NCBI GenBank assembly: GCA_023653785.1
Contig: JAMKCH010079093.1
Span: forward strand, 265,501-329,500
Reading direction: 5' to 3'
Origin: Ophioderma brevispina
Taxonomy: Eukaryota > Echinodermata > Ophiuroidea > Amphilepidida > Ophiodermatidae
Length of the DNA: 64,000 nucleotides
Within the stretch, counting starts at the first letter, position 1, and every line of letters starts with the position of its first letter. Position numbers and translations under genes: made by a program. Below, piece after piece: positions 1 to 13,020 of this stretch. The notes beneath the pieces are model-generated. The model saw only the letters and a program-made list of their open reading frames with translations, was not told where the DNA came from and ran no database searches.

Positions 1-2
1 TA

Positions 3-431
3 TTGTGTAAACGTGGCATACAAGTTCACTTTAAACCCCGCAACACCTTACGTGAACTGTTGGTGTCACCTAAAGATAAGATCAAAAAGGAAGAGCGCTG
101 TCATACAGTATATGAACATTCTTGTAAAACTTGTAATGCATCCTACATCGGGGAGACTAAACGCCCCCTGGGAGTGAGGAGTGGCGAACACAAGCGAGAG
201 CCCTCTCCCGTTGCCATACACAAAAGAGACACTGGACATAACATTCCCACTGATCAACCTAGGATTCTCGATCAGGATGAGTCGTGGTTCGGACGAGGTG
301 TAAGGGAAGCTTGCCACATCAGGATCAGGAGGAGTTCCCTTAACAGAGACGGCGGCAGATATCAACTCCCGGCAGTCTACAATTCCATTTTGAGTCGTCT
401 AGCACCCCCTGGTGCTAGTGGCTCAAAATAG
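3..431 (+). CDS. Penelope-like retroelement, C-terminal GIY-YIG endonuclease (5' end outside window)
   Basis: An open frame of 142 codons runs from the window edge to a TAG at 429-431. It encodes the C-terminal endonuclease of a Penelope-like element (PLE), which nicks target DNA and primes reverse transcription. Visible landmarks, in order, are a degenerate first motif (TVYEHSC, standing for GIY), a CKTC zinc-binding-like pair, the YIG motif in ASYIGETKRPLG, the conserved Arg in VRSGEHKRE, the HKRDTGH segment, and a downstream Glu in GVREACHIR. A CxxC pair before YIG is characteristic of PLE nucleases as I know them. The reverse transcriptase would lie upstream of base 1. The frame is free of stops, so the copy may be fairly young, but the start shown is only the window edge. 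Family assignment is by motif recognition alone. Confidence 0.82.
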   Translation: MCKRGIQVHFKPRNTLRELLVSPKDKIKKEERCHTVYEHSCKTCNASYIGETKRPLGVRSGEHKREPSPVAIHKRDTGHNIPTDQPRILDQDESWFGRGVREACHIRIRRSSLNRDGGRYQLPAVYNSILSRLAPPGASGSK

Positions 432-441
432 CCAACCCAAC

Positions 442-501
442 AGCGCCCCACGTGTTTAGTTTGGGGCTGATGACGTCCAAGAGTAAAGCTGGATGAAAGC
501 T
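442..501 (+). ncRNA. hammerhead-ribozyme-like motif in the PLE 3' region
   Basis: Eleven bases after the endonuclease stop codon lies the hammerhead core CTGATGA (467-473) followed by GAAA (495-498). Stem I can form between CCCCA (446-450) and TGGGG (462-466). Stem II can form between GTCC (475-478) and GGAT (491-494), leaving C474 unpaired. Stem III can form between AGC (442-444) and GCT (499-501). PLEs are known to carry small hammerhead ribozymes in their terminal repeats, so position and size fit. The base expected to be U before the cleavage site reads G (445), so this copy is probably inactive or my register is off by one. Confidence 0.45.
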
Positions 502-690
502 TCCCAAAGGTGAGCTAAATCTAACGTTGTGAGAAATCAGAATCTTTAAACAAAGGAAAGGATGGTTTGTGTTCAAGGGTCTCAGTTTATTCAACAAGGG
601 TATTTTTATGGTTCTTCCTTTTGCTGAAACCCGGAGAGGCTGTTTGGAATTGAAATCCCTAATGCTACATGTATTTATTGGCAATTGCGA

Positions 691-1330
691 CATTATCGTA
701 GATTACAAATTAAGTTAGACTCCTTGCATATTTCGAAAGGGATGGTATTGATATGGGGTTTAATCCCCGGCCATGCGGAGACTAGGCCTTTGTTGCCATT
801 ACAAAACATATTGTGTCCATGGTACAAAGTTACTTTACAGAATTGGCTTACTGAAAACTGATGCATTCAGTTCTACAATGGTCTGCTAATGATAGAAAGA
901 CTTATGCCATGGTTGGCTGGGATTTCAAATCCGCTTTGCCCTAATATCTTAATACAAGGTTTACCCATTTTTGAAGGCCAAATAAAACTTAGATGTGTTA
1001 TGTGTGTATTGATATAAGTTGCATTATTTCTCCGATGTTGTGATAAGGAATGATATTTTGCAGTGTCAAAGGTAAGTTATGTTCAAATAATAACGTTTAA
1101 TGAAATAATTGCTGGTGTTTTCATCCTGATACTTCAATTGAAACACCCAAGCTATCTTAAGATGCGAATTTATTTTTGGTCAACATTTATTCACTAGCCA
1201 CATTACTACACATTGTATGAGTACCATTTTTTTTTACCATTGTGGCCATTAAAATAATTCCTCTTACCTCTCACGGTGAATGGATAGACCTAAAACTTTT
1301 CATGAAGTCTCACTTATTTTGAAATCTACT
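691..1330. mobile_element. ~640 bp segment present only in copy 1, possible insertion
   Basis: Copy 2 joins CGACATTAT directly to AAAGTTATAAATTATG at ~5270-5295. In copy 1 the same words are separated by about 640 bp. The extra segment begins near CGTAGATT and ends near AATCTACTA, a short imperfect terminal inverted repeat (GTAGATT), with TAT-like sequence on both sides. This fits a small non-autonomous DNA transposon. A deletion in copy 2 is the alternative. No coding capacity is evident. Confidence 0.4.
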
Positions 1331-3915
1331 ATATAAAGTTATAAATTATGTTATATCCCAAGAAGCAGCACTCTATACCCATTTTTGTATTTTAATTTTC
1401 AATAAAGAATGTCTTGAAGTTAATGTTCAATGGCAACTGTGTTGATATCGGGATAGCCGAAACTGGCCCAACTAAAAATCTCATGAAAGCTGGAACATTC
1501 CTAAAAAGAATTAAAGAAGTCCAGTTGAGATGAACTTAAGGTTTTGCCAAAAAAATTAATCTTTGATTGTATATTTTGTTGGTACAGTCTAGTAGTAATA
1601 ACAATAATAATATTGTAGTCAAAAATGTAGTAGCGAATCACTTTCTGAACTAAAACTATACTTTGAGTCTGTGAACTATATACACAACTTGAATATTATC
1701 ACTTTACGGAAAACCCGCATGTTTGCTTAATATTAACAGTTCCACTGCAGAAATAATAGTTCAGAGAACATACAATAAGCTCTTTGACCTTGAGAACAGA
1801 AACGTGAATTAAAATGTGATTGAAAAAATAAAATCGGCAATAGGCAATGGATGTTGCACTTTCGATTCATTTCTTTGCATTCATTTGATTTTATCGTGGT
1901 TTTCTTCAGAGCGTTCGGAAGCAGAGAATGGATTTCTTATTTGGCTAATACAGTGATAAACATGCTCAAGAACGTTTACTGTGTCACTTTTAATTATCAA
2001 TTTGTTTTCATGCGCAAGCAGGATTTATTTGAAGTAAACGCTTAATTGTCTGAAGGTGATTTAAAATGATTTGACCAGTAAGTATTTGCCTGCTTCTATG
2101 TGTTTGTTTGCCCCGGTGAGGAAATAGAGATTGAACTTCGTATTGCGAATATATACAGTTATTTAAAGGTTGTTGCACGCGCCTGTCTGAAGCAAATTTC
2201 ACTTCACACGCGTGCATATGTTCATGGTACGGATGCCCCTTGTATTGTACGAATTGTTCGATTTTCTGAGGAGTAAGAGCAATACACCGTGTTTCCTTCA
2301 ATCATTTATGATCAGGAATATACGATATATTACATATTATTAATCGGTTAAAGAATGTTGTTATCCATCATCTTTAATTTTTTTTAAATGTCTTCGTCAA
2401 AAATTGCCGAAAGGTATCACCCGCGTGATGTTGCAAATCATTATAGTGACCAATTTTTGTTTCAACGAATGCTTTTGCACCGTTGAAACAGGACATAGTG
2501 CATCTATTTGACTTCGGTACTTTTTGCACTACGCCTTCTATTCCAACTATTTAAAAACCCTATGGATACCTATCAAGCTTTTACGGGACTAACTTCAATC
2601 CGGTTTCAACCAATTCACTGTCATTAGATTGCCGTTTGCTTGTTATTTATGGCTAATAGAATATTCGTAGAAATCAAGCGTAAAATTATTCAGCAATGCA
2701 ACCAAATTTACACCTTGTGTCCTGCCATGTATAAAAAGCGTTTGACGTGCTTCAAATGGGCCGCAAAGGTGTTTATGCTGGGAGGCTTTGAACTTCAAAG
2801 TAAAAAAAGTGGTAAAAACATTGGGTGCGTAAGCGCTACTTGATCTGAGAAAGAATGCGTTTTCGTTGATACTTTTTAAAACCATACTTATGTAATTTAA
2901 CCCACGGAAGACTAACTGCTCCGGTCGATTAGCCGAAAATGAACGCGAACCCGTTTATAGAACCGATTAATGACAGTGTAAGAATTGAGGTATCTCCGAA
3001 AAGATTGAGGAAATTATATTAAAAGAGCTATTTTAAATGGTTATTTAAGTGAATAGATCGTGCAAATAGCCAATCAGGAACACTGTTAGAAAGATTTTAG
3101 TTTCCAGAGGGTTATTAAACGTATTTAATGTAAACAATAGGATTCAAACGCGGTTATGACAAAACCAGGCAGTCCAACTATTTTATGCCAGTGTCTGTAT
3201 AGAATACGAACAGTTGGTTATCTTTGACAACCACGTTAATGTAAAAGGTTCATCTTTGACGACAACCTTAGTATAAAATGTATTTCATATTTCCAATTGT
3301 AAAGTCGCATACGTGATTCTTATGAATTCAGCTATTTTTCTACCATCATGGAGAAATTAATTAGATAGGTGTGGAGTCGTCACATACTATTCAGGCTAAC
3401 GGTTCTTGACCTAAAGAGTGCAAAGCAAATTGCAGAAACAAATTGGGGTCGTTTCTGTTGAATTGCTTAGCACTTGTGTGTGACCTGCTTTTATCCAAAG
3501 AATTATGTAACGATGAAAGAAATGTCTATTTTAAACATGATTTCATTAACCTGCGTTAAATTAAAATTTTCTTCGTCTGATATTTCTCACCACATATTGA
3601 AAAGAGAAAAACGTGCACTGATTGTTAGGATATTTCATTGTAAAAATACTATAAATAATCACCCATTAAACAATGAAACAGATGGTAAAATGTATGCATT
3701 AAAGAAAATTATATATTTAGCTCCGCAATAGACGTTAACACAATTATTAATTCCTATTACAAGTGGGTGAACCGATCGATAACCTCGTCTCCCATTTAAC
3801 TCTATCAAAATTGCAATTTGATATCAGAAAAAAGTTCATATCCTTTTCATTACTCCAGTCAATTCTAAGGCCCAGGAAAACGTTTCTTTTTGATATTACG
3901 ATCAAAAATGTCTCC

Positions 3916-3935
3916 AAATGTGGTCGACCACATTT
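3916..3935. other. 20-bp perfect palindrome
   Basis: AAATGTGGTCGACCACATTT reads identically on both strands. The matching site in copy 2 (7929-7948) has GTCGGC at the centre, a single change that breaks perfect symmetry. It could be a dimeric protein site or a chance hairpin. Confidence 0.6.
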
Positions 3936-5151
3936 ATATTAACACGCACTGCCCTATAGGTCAATTTAGTACATATATTTTTGACTCTACTATCCAAACG
4001 GCTGAAACGATTTAACTCAAATTTGTAATCACATTTTTTGGTGAAATGCTTTCACGTGAGAGAAAAACCATCACAGGAAAAATGGACCATGATCGGTTCA
4101 CCCATCTTTAACCTATTAGTTTTGCAAAAGTCGTGGCGTCGTTCTCCCACCTCCCGGCAGCTACCGTGATCGGAAACATCGTAATTAGCATGGTCATGGT
4201 CATCTAGTAGTATTAACACAAAAATATTAATAATGCCGTATACTTTAATTAAGTTGTTAGTTTTATTATTCCGTGAAATTGGCATCAACATTAATGAGAA
4301 CGTGTTTGCGTAAAACCCTGTTATTTTAGAACCGTAATATTAATTCATTTTGTTCATTTGGAATGCTATGGCTGGTGTTTTTTCTGACATATATCAAGCC
4401 ATCCCATCTCTTAACGTGAGGTTTTTAATCTTTCTTAAAGTATATCTTAATTGAAACTTCCAAACGGCACCTCAAATGGGATTTTACATTCTAATAAAAT
4501 ATAGGATTTAAATGTTCATATGCATTCCTACTCTTTACATAATAGTGATATTTGTAATCATTTCAAAATATATGACCCCCGATTTATTCACTTAAGATAA
4601 ATGTTTACACTACAAAAAAGAAATACCTATGAAGGCAAAACATTTAATTAGTATGATAGAAAAAACGCGTACGAAGTACTGCAGATCTATGATCGATGGA
4701 GCTATGACGTTACTTTATGATAAGCGTCAGAACAAACTGTTTGAAGAGTTCATGCTCAAGGTCACTTTCAAAAGTACGTGATATATATTAGTGAGATGTA
4801 TTTATAGAGAAGCAGTATAAATGAGGAGTTCATATTATACCAGTAATATTCAATTGTATGGAATGAAAAAGCTTGATTATTTTTAATGATTTAATACGCC
4901 ACTCTACATTTAATCAAAATTATAATAAATGATATGATGAAGCTAAAACAGACGTTTGTCGTCAATATTGATTTTAAGAAAATGCGAATTATAGCATTCA
5001 ATTTCTTTTGAATGGAACAGACAAGTGTCTGTTGGGGGATATGCGTGGCCAACGCTCTAATGTGGAGAAACACTTTACCTTTCCCAGATTCCCCACTGCC
5101 TCCAAGATGCCAGGGAGGAACATAATGAAGAAAGCAGTGTTGAACAAAGAA

Positions 5152-8100
5152 CAATAAAGAAAAGGATGTTTGATGTTCAAAGGTCTCAGTTTATTCTACC
5201 TTTTGCTGAAACCCGGTAAGGCTGTTTGGAATTGAATTTCCTAATACTAAATGTATTTATTGGAAATTACGACATTATAAAGTTATAAATTATGTTATAT
5301 CCCAAGAAGCAGCACTTTATACCCATTTTTGTATTTTAATTTTCAATAAAGAATGTCTTGAAGTTGATTTTCAATGGCAACTGTGTTGATATCGGATAGC
5401 CGAAACTGGCCCAACGGGGTTTTCAAGTGTCCCAGATAATTGGTCATAACTCCTGAACCAGACCCCCAAATTACACGAACTAAAAATCTCATGAAAGCTG
5501 GAACTTTCCTAAAAAGAATCAACTAAAGTCCAGTTAAGATGAACTTAAGGTTTTGGCCAAAAATAATCTTTGATTGTATAGTTTTTGGGACAGTCTGTAG
5601 TAATAATAATATTGTAGTAAAAATGTAGCGTAGAATCACTTTCTGAACTAAAACTATACTTTGAGTCTGTGAACTACAGAACTTGAATACTATACGGAAC
5701 ACCCGCATGTTTGCTTAATATTAACAGTTCCACTGCAGAAATAATAGTTCAGAGAACATACAATAAGCTCTTTGACCTTGAGAACAGAAACGTGAATTAA
5801 AAATGTGATTGAAAAATAAAATCGGAAATAGCAATTGATGTTGCACTTTCGATTCATTTCTTTGCATTCATTTCCTTTTATCGTGGTTTTCTTCAGAACG
5901 CTTCCGAAGTGGAGAATGGAATTTCTTATTTGGCTAATACAGTGATAAACATGCTCAAGAACGTTTACTGTGTCACTTTTAATTATCAATTTGTTTCCAT
6001 GCACAAGCAGGATTTATTTGAAGTAAACGCTTAATTGTCTGAAGGTGATTTTAAAATGATTTGACCAGTAGCACGGTTAAAATATTTCTCTGGTTCTTTT
6101 TGTTTTTGTGCCCTGTGAGAAAATAGAGATTGAAGTGCGTATTTCGAATATATGCAGTTATTTATAAGTTATTGCACGCGCCTGTCTGAAGCAAATTTCA
6201 CTACACACGCGTGCATTATGTCCATGTCACGGATGCTCTTTGCATTGCACGAATTGTTCGATTTTCTGAGGAGTAAGAGAAATATACCGTGTTTCCTTCA
6301 AACATTTATGATCAGGAATATTACCATAAATTATTAATCGGTTAAAGAATGTTGTTATCCCATCATATTTGCTTTTTTAAAGAATGCCTTCGTCAAAAAT
6401 TGCAGAAAGGTATCACCCGCGTGATGTTGCAAATGGTGATCAATTTAAATGTTTTTGCACCGTTGAAACCAGGTTTAAACATACACATTTAACACATGAT
6501 CTATTTGACTTCAGTACTTTTTGCACTACACCTCCTATCTAAAAAAACCCGTGGATACCTATCAAGCTTTTACGGGACTAACTTCAATCCGGTTTCAACC
6601 AATTTACTGTCAGCTTAAGGCCCATTAGATTGTTGGTTGCCGTTTGCTCGTTATTTATGGCTAATAGAATATTCGTAGAAATCAAGCGTAAAATTATTCA
6701 GCAATGCAACCAAATTTACACCTTGTGTCCTGCCATGTATAAAAAGCGTTTGACGTGCTTCCAATGGGCCGCAAAGGTGTTTGTGCTGGGAGGCTTTGAA
6801 CTTCAAAGTAAGAAAAAGTGGTAAAATATTGGGTGCGTAAGCGCTATTTGATTTGAGAAAAAATGAGTTTTCGTTAATACTCTTTTAAAACCATACTTAT
6901 GTTATTTTTAACAACGGAGGACTACCTGCTCCTGCCGATTAGCCGAAAATGAACGCGAACCCGTTTATTGAACCGATTAATGACAGTGTAAGAATTGAGG
7001 TATCTCCGAAAAAGATCGAGGAAATTATATTAGAAGAGCTATTTTGAATGGTTAATTAAGTGAATAGATCGTGCAAATAGCCAATCAGGAACACTGTTAG
7101 AAAGATTTTAGTTTCCAGAGGGTTATTAAACGTATTTAATGTAAACATAGGATTCAAACGTGGTTATGACAAAACCAAGTAGTCCAACCATTTTATGCCA
7201 GTGTCTAGTTTATAAAATACAAACAGTTGGTTATCTTTGACAACCACGTTAATGTAAATGTTCCTCTTTGACGACCACCTTAATATACAATGTATTTCTT
7301 ATTTCCATTTGGTAATTCGCATACCTGATTATGATGAAATCGGCTATTTTTCTACCATCACGGAGAAATTAATTAGATGAGAGGTGTGGAGTCGTCACAT
7401 ACTATTCAGGCCAACGGTTCTTGACCTAAAGAGAGTACAAATCAAATAGCAGAAACAAATTGGGGTCGTTTCTGCTGAATTGCCTTAGCACTTGCGCATG
7501 ACCTGCTTTTATTCAAAGAATTATGTAACGATAAAAGAAATGTCTATTTTGAACATGATTTCATTAACCTGCGTTAAATTAAAATTTTCTTCGTCTGATA
7601 TTTCTCACCGCTTATTGAAAAGAGAAAAACGTGCACTGATTGTTAGGATATTTCATTGTAAAAATACTATAAATAATCACCCATTAAACAATGAAACAGA
7701 TGGTAAAATGTATGCATTAAAGAAAATTATATATTTAGCTCAGCTTTAGACGTTAACACAATTATTAATTCCTATTAAAGTTGGGTGAAGCGATCGATAA
7801 CCTCGTCTCCCATTTCACTCTATTAAAATTGCATTTTGATATCAGAAGTTCATATCCTTTTCATTACTCCAGTGAAATGTAAGGCCCAGGAAATGTTTCC
7901 TTTTGATATTATGAACAAAAACGATTCCAAATGTGGTCGGCCACATTTATATTAACACGCACTGACCTATAGGTCAATTTTTGGCCTCTACTATCCAAAC
8001 GGCTGAACCGATTTAACTCAAATTGTAATCACATTTTTGGCGAAATGCTTTCACGTGAGAGAAAAACCATCACAGGAATAATGGACCATGATCGGTTCAC

Positions 8101-9280
8101 CCATCTTTAACCTATTAGTTTTGCAAAAGTCTCCCACCTCCCTCCAGCTACCGTGATCGGAAACTTCGTAATTAGCATGGTCATGGTCATCTAGTAGTAT
8201 TAACACAAAAATATTAAAACTGCCGTATACTTTAATTAAGTTGTTAGTTTTATTATTCCATGAATTTGGCATCAACATTTAATCAGAACGTGTATGCGTA
8301 AAATCCTGTTATTTTAGAATTGTAGTATTAATTTATTTTGTTCATTTGGACTGCTGTGGCTGTTGCTTTTTTCTGGCAATATATCAAGCCATCCCATCTG
8401 TTAACGTGAGGTTTTTAATCTTTCTTAAACTAGAACTTAATTGATCTGTGATTCTAAGCACGTTTGTTTTAAAAAGGTTAAAGATTTTATTGAAACTTGC
8501 AAACGGCACCTCAAATGGTATTTTACATTCGAATAAAATATAGGGGTTGAATTTTCATTCCTACTCCTTACATCATAGTGATATTCGTAATCATTTCAAA
8601 ATATATGACCTCCGATTTATTAACTTAAGATAAATATTCACACAACAAAAATAATACCTATGAAGGCAAAACATTTATTAAGTATGATGGAAAAAAACGC
8701 GTACGGAGTACCTGAAGATCTATAATCGATGGAGCTATGACATTACTTTATGATAAGCGTCAGAACAAATTGTTAGAAGAGTTCATGCTCAAGGTCAATT
8801 TTTCATTCCTACTCCTTACATCATAGTGATATTCGTAATCATTTCAAAATATATGACCTCCGATTTATTAACTTAAGATAAATATTCACACAACAAAAAC
8901 AATACCTATGAAGGCAAAACATTTATTAAGTATGATGGAAAAAAACGCGTACGGAGTACCTGAAGATCTATAATCGATGGAGCTATGACATTACTTTATG
9001 ATAAGCGTCAGAACAACGGGGTTAGAAGAGTTCATGCTCAAGGTCACTTTTTAAAAGTACGTGATATATATTAGTGAGATGTATCTATTGAGAAGCAGTA
9101 TAAATGAGGAGTTCATATTATACAAGTAATATTCAATTGTATGGAATGAAAAAGCTTGATTATTTTTTTTATTCTTTTTGTATTTTTCAATTTTTTGTGA
9201 AATATAATAATGATATGATGAAAGCTAAATCAGACGTTTGTCTGATTTTAGGAAATAGCGAATTATAGCATTCAATTTCC
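5152..9280 (+). repeat. ~4 kb tandem duplication, copy 2
   Basis: Second direct copy of the unit at 548-5005, separated from it by ~150 bp of unrelated sequence. It differs by scattered substitutions, by lack of the 640-bp block, by a ~60-bp block near 5415-5480, by a ~50-bp block near 8445-8490, and by an internal 248-bp tandem duplication at 8552-9047. No gene is seen. Two diverged haplotypes placed in series by the assembler would give the same picture. Confidence 0.88.
8552..9047 (+). repeat. 248-bp tandem duplication inside copy 2
   Basis: Two nearly identical direct units, 8552-8799 and 8800-9047, begin with TTTTCATTCCTACTCC and end with CATGCTCAAGGTCA. Copy 1 has a single unit here (~4525-4765), so the duplication is younger than the 4-kb event. 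The two units show only a few differences (for example AAAATAATACC against AAAACAATACC). Confidence 0.92.
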
Positions 9281-9414
9281 TTGTATTTTATTATTTTGCG
9301 CAATACTAAAATGACCATATCTCAGGAACCATAAGTTCAATAATGATGGGGTTTTATCAAATGAAGCTCAGCAAATGACATATGAAATGCAATTGAAAAC
9401 GTTTGTGTATAAGG

Positions 9415-9790
9415 TCTAATTCCACACTCTCATTGGTGTATAAGGGGGGCTCATGTGGACCCCCTGAAAACCACTTTGCCGTGGTTTTTTTTTTTTTTTT
9501 TTTTTTTTGATTTTGTGATTCGCACAAAATTCTTCCACGGAAAAATGGAAAACCACTTTCCAAAGGACTTTTCCATATGAAATGGATCCTAATGTAACGG
9601 AGAACAAATAAATGGTATATTGCTGACATTGTAAAAAGTTACTCCATTACGATTTTAGGTGCTTAACAAGTTTAAATAGCGCCACCAAAATGCGTATTTA
9701 TAAAAACGCCATGGCCTATTTGCATTTATTTTACCATCAAAATATTCGCAACTGATAATTAGGCAATTACATTAAATTTTGGGCATAACT
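9415..9790. repeat. dispersed repeat family, copy 1
   Basis: Matches 47,860-48,290 in the same order: TTGGTGTATRAGG, a GACCCCCTGAAAAC segment, a poly(T) run, a GAAAAATGGAAAA segment, ATTGCTGA, and AAAAACGCCATGGCC followed by a poly(T) and CACCAAAATAT-like tract. The spacing differs and the second copy contains extra sequence. I see no terminal repeat or coding potential. It is probably an old non-autonomous element. Confidence 0.6.
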
Positions 9791-12700
9791 AATTTTTGAA
9801 TTTGCCTGGCTCATTTTGCTTGATTGCATTATTACCGAAGTGTGGGAGGGGCCAGAAATCTTGGGGAAAAAAAGGATAATTTGGTACCTCCAGTAGTTCA
9901 CAAGACTTTCCGTCTGGTTTTCATGGACCGATCAATATTAACTGTAGGGGAAATAGATGATTTTGTTTGTTTCGTCACTTCTTTTCTGAATTCACACGTT
10001 TTTTAAAGAAATCATGTTCCCTAGTTGATCTTCTTTTCTGAAAAAAAAATCATATCCTACTTTTCGTGAAAAGAAAATCGCGTTCTCCCTTTACTTGGAA
10101 TAATTCGTATTTTCCTAAACTCCACACTCCCCTAAAGCAAATATTGATCGGTTCCTTAATTTGCTCCTTGCCGACAATGCACTGCACGTTAGTTTTTTAG
10201 TTGCAGCCTAATTATGCTTTGTGCTAAAAAAATAAATAAATAAATATCTGAGAAAACGGGGTTAAAAGTGATACCAATTTATAATGACAAAGTGTTGCTA
10301 ACTTTGGATTCGATTTCAAAGTAACTGCATATAAATTGTTTTTGTGTGTTCAATGTATATATATATATATATATTTTACAGGTGAAATTATAGCCTTAAA
10401 ATGCATAAAGTATAGATAAAAACCAGGGTTCCCGTTAAGCCTTTTAAGATGGGGTCCATTGGAGCTCATAATTTCCAAATATGCAGGATTATGTGGTCTT
10501 GTTGGATATTATTTTGTTGGCCCAAGAATAACCAATCGAATATTTGTACTACTAGTCGGAGCTTATCAGTTTGCAAGTACTCGAATTCAAACATGTTAAA
10601 TAAGAATAGTGCGTAAATAAGTGACCTCCATAATTAGGTAGGTGTATGAGGTTTTTAATTAATATTTATAACCTGGCAAAAACATATTGAGCACCAGGTC
10701 TCATCATGTTCTATCATCCTACCAACTACCAAGTTAGAAAATAATAGCCTGTTGGGTTGAGGCAGTAGTAATCACATTTTATTGTAAATATGCAAATAAG
10801 CCTATTAATATTCATAAACTATCAGAAAAGTATACAGCACCAAATCTCATTAAGGGCGTACCCAGAGGGCGTCACGGGCCGCGCGCCTCTCCCCCCCCCC
10901 AACCCGTAAAAGTTGTTTAAAAATCGTCTCGAAAAAAAAGGAAGAAAGAAAAAAATCAGTTCAAGTTCATAGTTATACGCTTATACCACCCTAATAAAAG
11001 TACGTGAATGACATTATACATCTAGGAGTATTAAAAACTGCGCTGTTGCACCCCACGATAGCGTTTCCAGGGGTGGCCGCCCGCGCCAATCCCCTTTCTT
11101 TGCAAAAAAAACCGCCTTTACACTTAGGTCTACCCATAGGACTATCCTACATCTATATGCTTCATTCGAAACAATGTTAACCATCAATTAACATTTGAAG
11201 ACCGTTGATCATACTCAAGCATTATTCTATTAAAAGGATCAAAGTGGCTCTATTAACTTTGCATGAGGAATGTATCTTGAAAAAAAAAGTATTACAAGGG
11301 TTCCGCCTTTCGTGCGGAAAACACCCACCCACGCGCCACATGAGGCCGCATAATATGGACTAGTCGGGCCCTTTAGAGTGGGTCTGGATCCGCCATTTTA
11401 TTTTGTATCAGGGCAACTCTTTTGACATATTTTGAAAAAAAGGCAATATTTCTTTATTTCTTTGCGGAACTTGAAAACAGACTAAGAATACTCTTATTAT
11501 TATGATGCCATTGAAAAATACATCACAATCGTGTTTAATACGCTTAAAACCCAATCTTAAATGTAAGGTAATAAAAACACTGTATCTTTTCAATAATGCT
11601 GTAAAGAATAACAATTTTGCATATATGAAGAGATAAAATTGGGAAATATGCATTTTTTTTTACCATGGTTAAAATGGCAAGTTGAGAGTTCAAGCAATCA
11701 GAACATTATTATAATCAGTAAATTTGCATTTTCCTATGTTTTGTGTGAGTGTGATTTTGAGTGCAGATTTTGTTGATGACTTTCACACACAAACCTTTTC
11801 GAAAAAGCACAAGTGATACGTGACCATACGCCACTAAGTAAAATCCAAAATTTTAGTTTTCGAGATTCGGTGTTATTGTATTTTTGACTAATTGACGTAT
11901 ACACTATACGTCAGTATGTGTGACAAGAAATTAGTTTGTTTCCAGTATGGTGCCCAAAACCATTTTTTAAAACATTTTCTAATTTCTTTTTTTTGAAAAC
12001 GATTTCCTCAGAAATGCCTCAAATCACACCAAATGGTAAGTCAAATAGTGCAAATCACATTTCACTGTAAAATTAATAGTTTTTAAACAAAAATGTTGAC
12101 CTTTTAGATCATTTGTATTTTTTTATCTATTGAGGCAATTTGTTATCCAAAAAATAATTCATTAAATAAAAAACAAAATACGGTCAAAATGCTCCAAATA
12201 GGAAAAAATGAGCGTGGCCTACTGGACACAAAACTCCAAGTACTTTTCCATATGCGAATGTCTGTACAATAGTGGTGTGATTAATCTTGGGTTTTGGTAA
12301 TAAAAGAAAACAATATTTGCAAATTAGTCAACACCAAAAAAATCACCTAAATTTACCACACTTCACTATGTAACACAGCCGACGAAATAGTCTGTAAACA
12401 CACAGAAATGCAATTATATTCTTGATTTATGGTGCATGTAAACACAATTAAATAATAGAACATAAATAATAATCAATTACCCTTATTGTGCTTCTATCAA
12501 CAATACGAAGTTACACCCACAGATTTATTAATTGGTTACTGTATTTTTAAAAATCTAATCGGTAACACTCTAATTTGCTCATTGATTTACCACCAAACAT
12601 CGTTAACCACAATTTTTTGTACATTTCAATTAATCTAAACTTGAAAATAAGCCCCACAAAAAAAACACGTAGCCCGTTCATGCATTTCCAGACATTTAGG

Positions 12701-13020
12701 CCTGCAGTAACTAAAATGGGTACATCGCCTTGGTGGGTGGTGGTACGTATGGATTATAGTACAATTTTGGTTAAATTTCGATTTCACTTTTGAATGAAAT
12801 ATGCTTGGTATGATAATAAACCGTACCAATTCAATTGAAAATGTATTTACAGTTAAAGGCTGATTCAGAGATTTCAAAATATAATATTTTGTGTGTAGTA
12901 ATTAAAAATAATTAATAGCTAAAGATAGTCACCTAAAATACTTAATTCCAAAGTTAGAGATGAAACGGATTTTTGTTTTCCTGCAGTAAACATTTCTGCA
13001 CAGTATAACAGTGCCATAGG
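9791..13020. other. AT-rich interval, no gene seen
   Basis: It contains simple tracts only: a GATAAATAAATA-like run near 10,230, an (AT)n run near 10,352-10,374, a C-run near 10,890 and several A-runs. Short open frames here (for example 12,575-12,793) carry no recognisable domain and have stop-rich surroundings. Confidence 0.6.

Larger units (their letters stand above)
548..5005 (+). repeat. ~4 kb tandem duplication, copy 1
   Basis: This segment aligns collinearly with 5152-9280. Anchor pairs are the CTCAGTTTATTC stretch (~580 and ~5183), the ATGTTATATCCCAAGAAGCA stretch (~1348 and ~5290), GGCTAATAGAATATTCG (2650 and 6659) and the ATCACAGGAAAAATGG region (~4070 and ~8070). Short open frames occur at matching places in both copies (2640-2843 with 6630-6824, 3474-3731 with 7492-7749, 4052-4291 with 8051-8278), but they have no recognisable domain and I read them as chance. 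Copy 1 carries ~640 bp (about 691-1330) that copy 2 lacks. No gene is seen. Confidence 0.88.

Noticed and set aside
2640..2843. Small frame conserved between the two 4-kb copies (also 6630-6824)
   Set aside because: Conservation is explained by recent duplication. The frame has no domain, differs at both ends between copies, and neighbouring non-coding sequence is equally similar.
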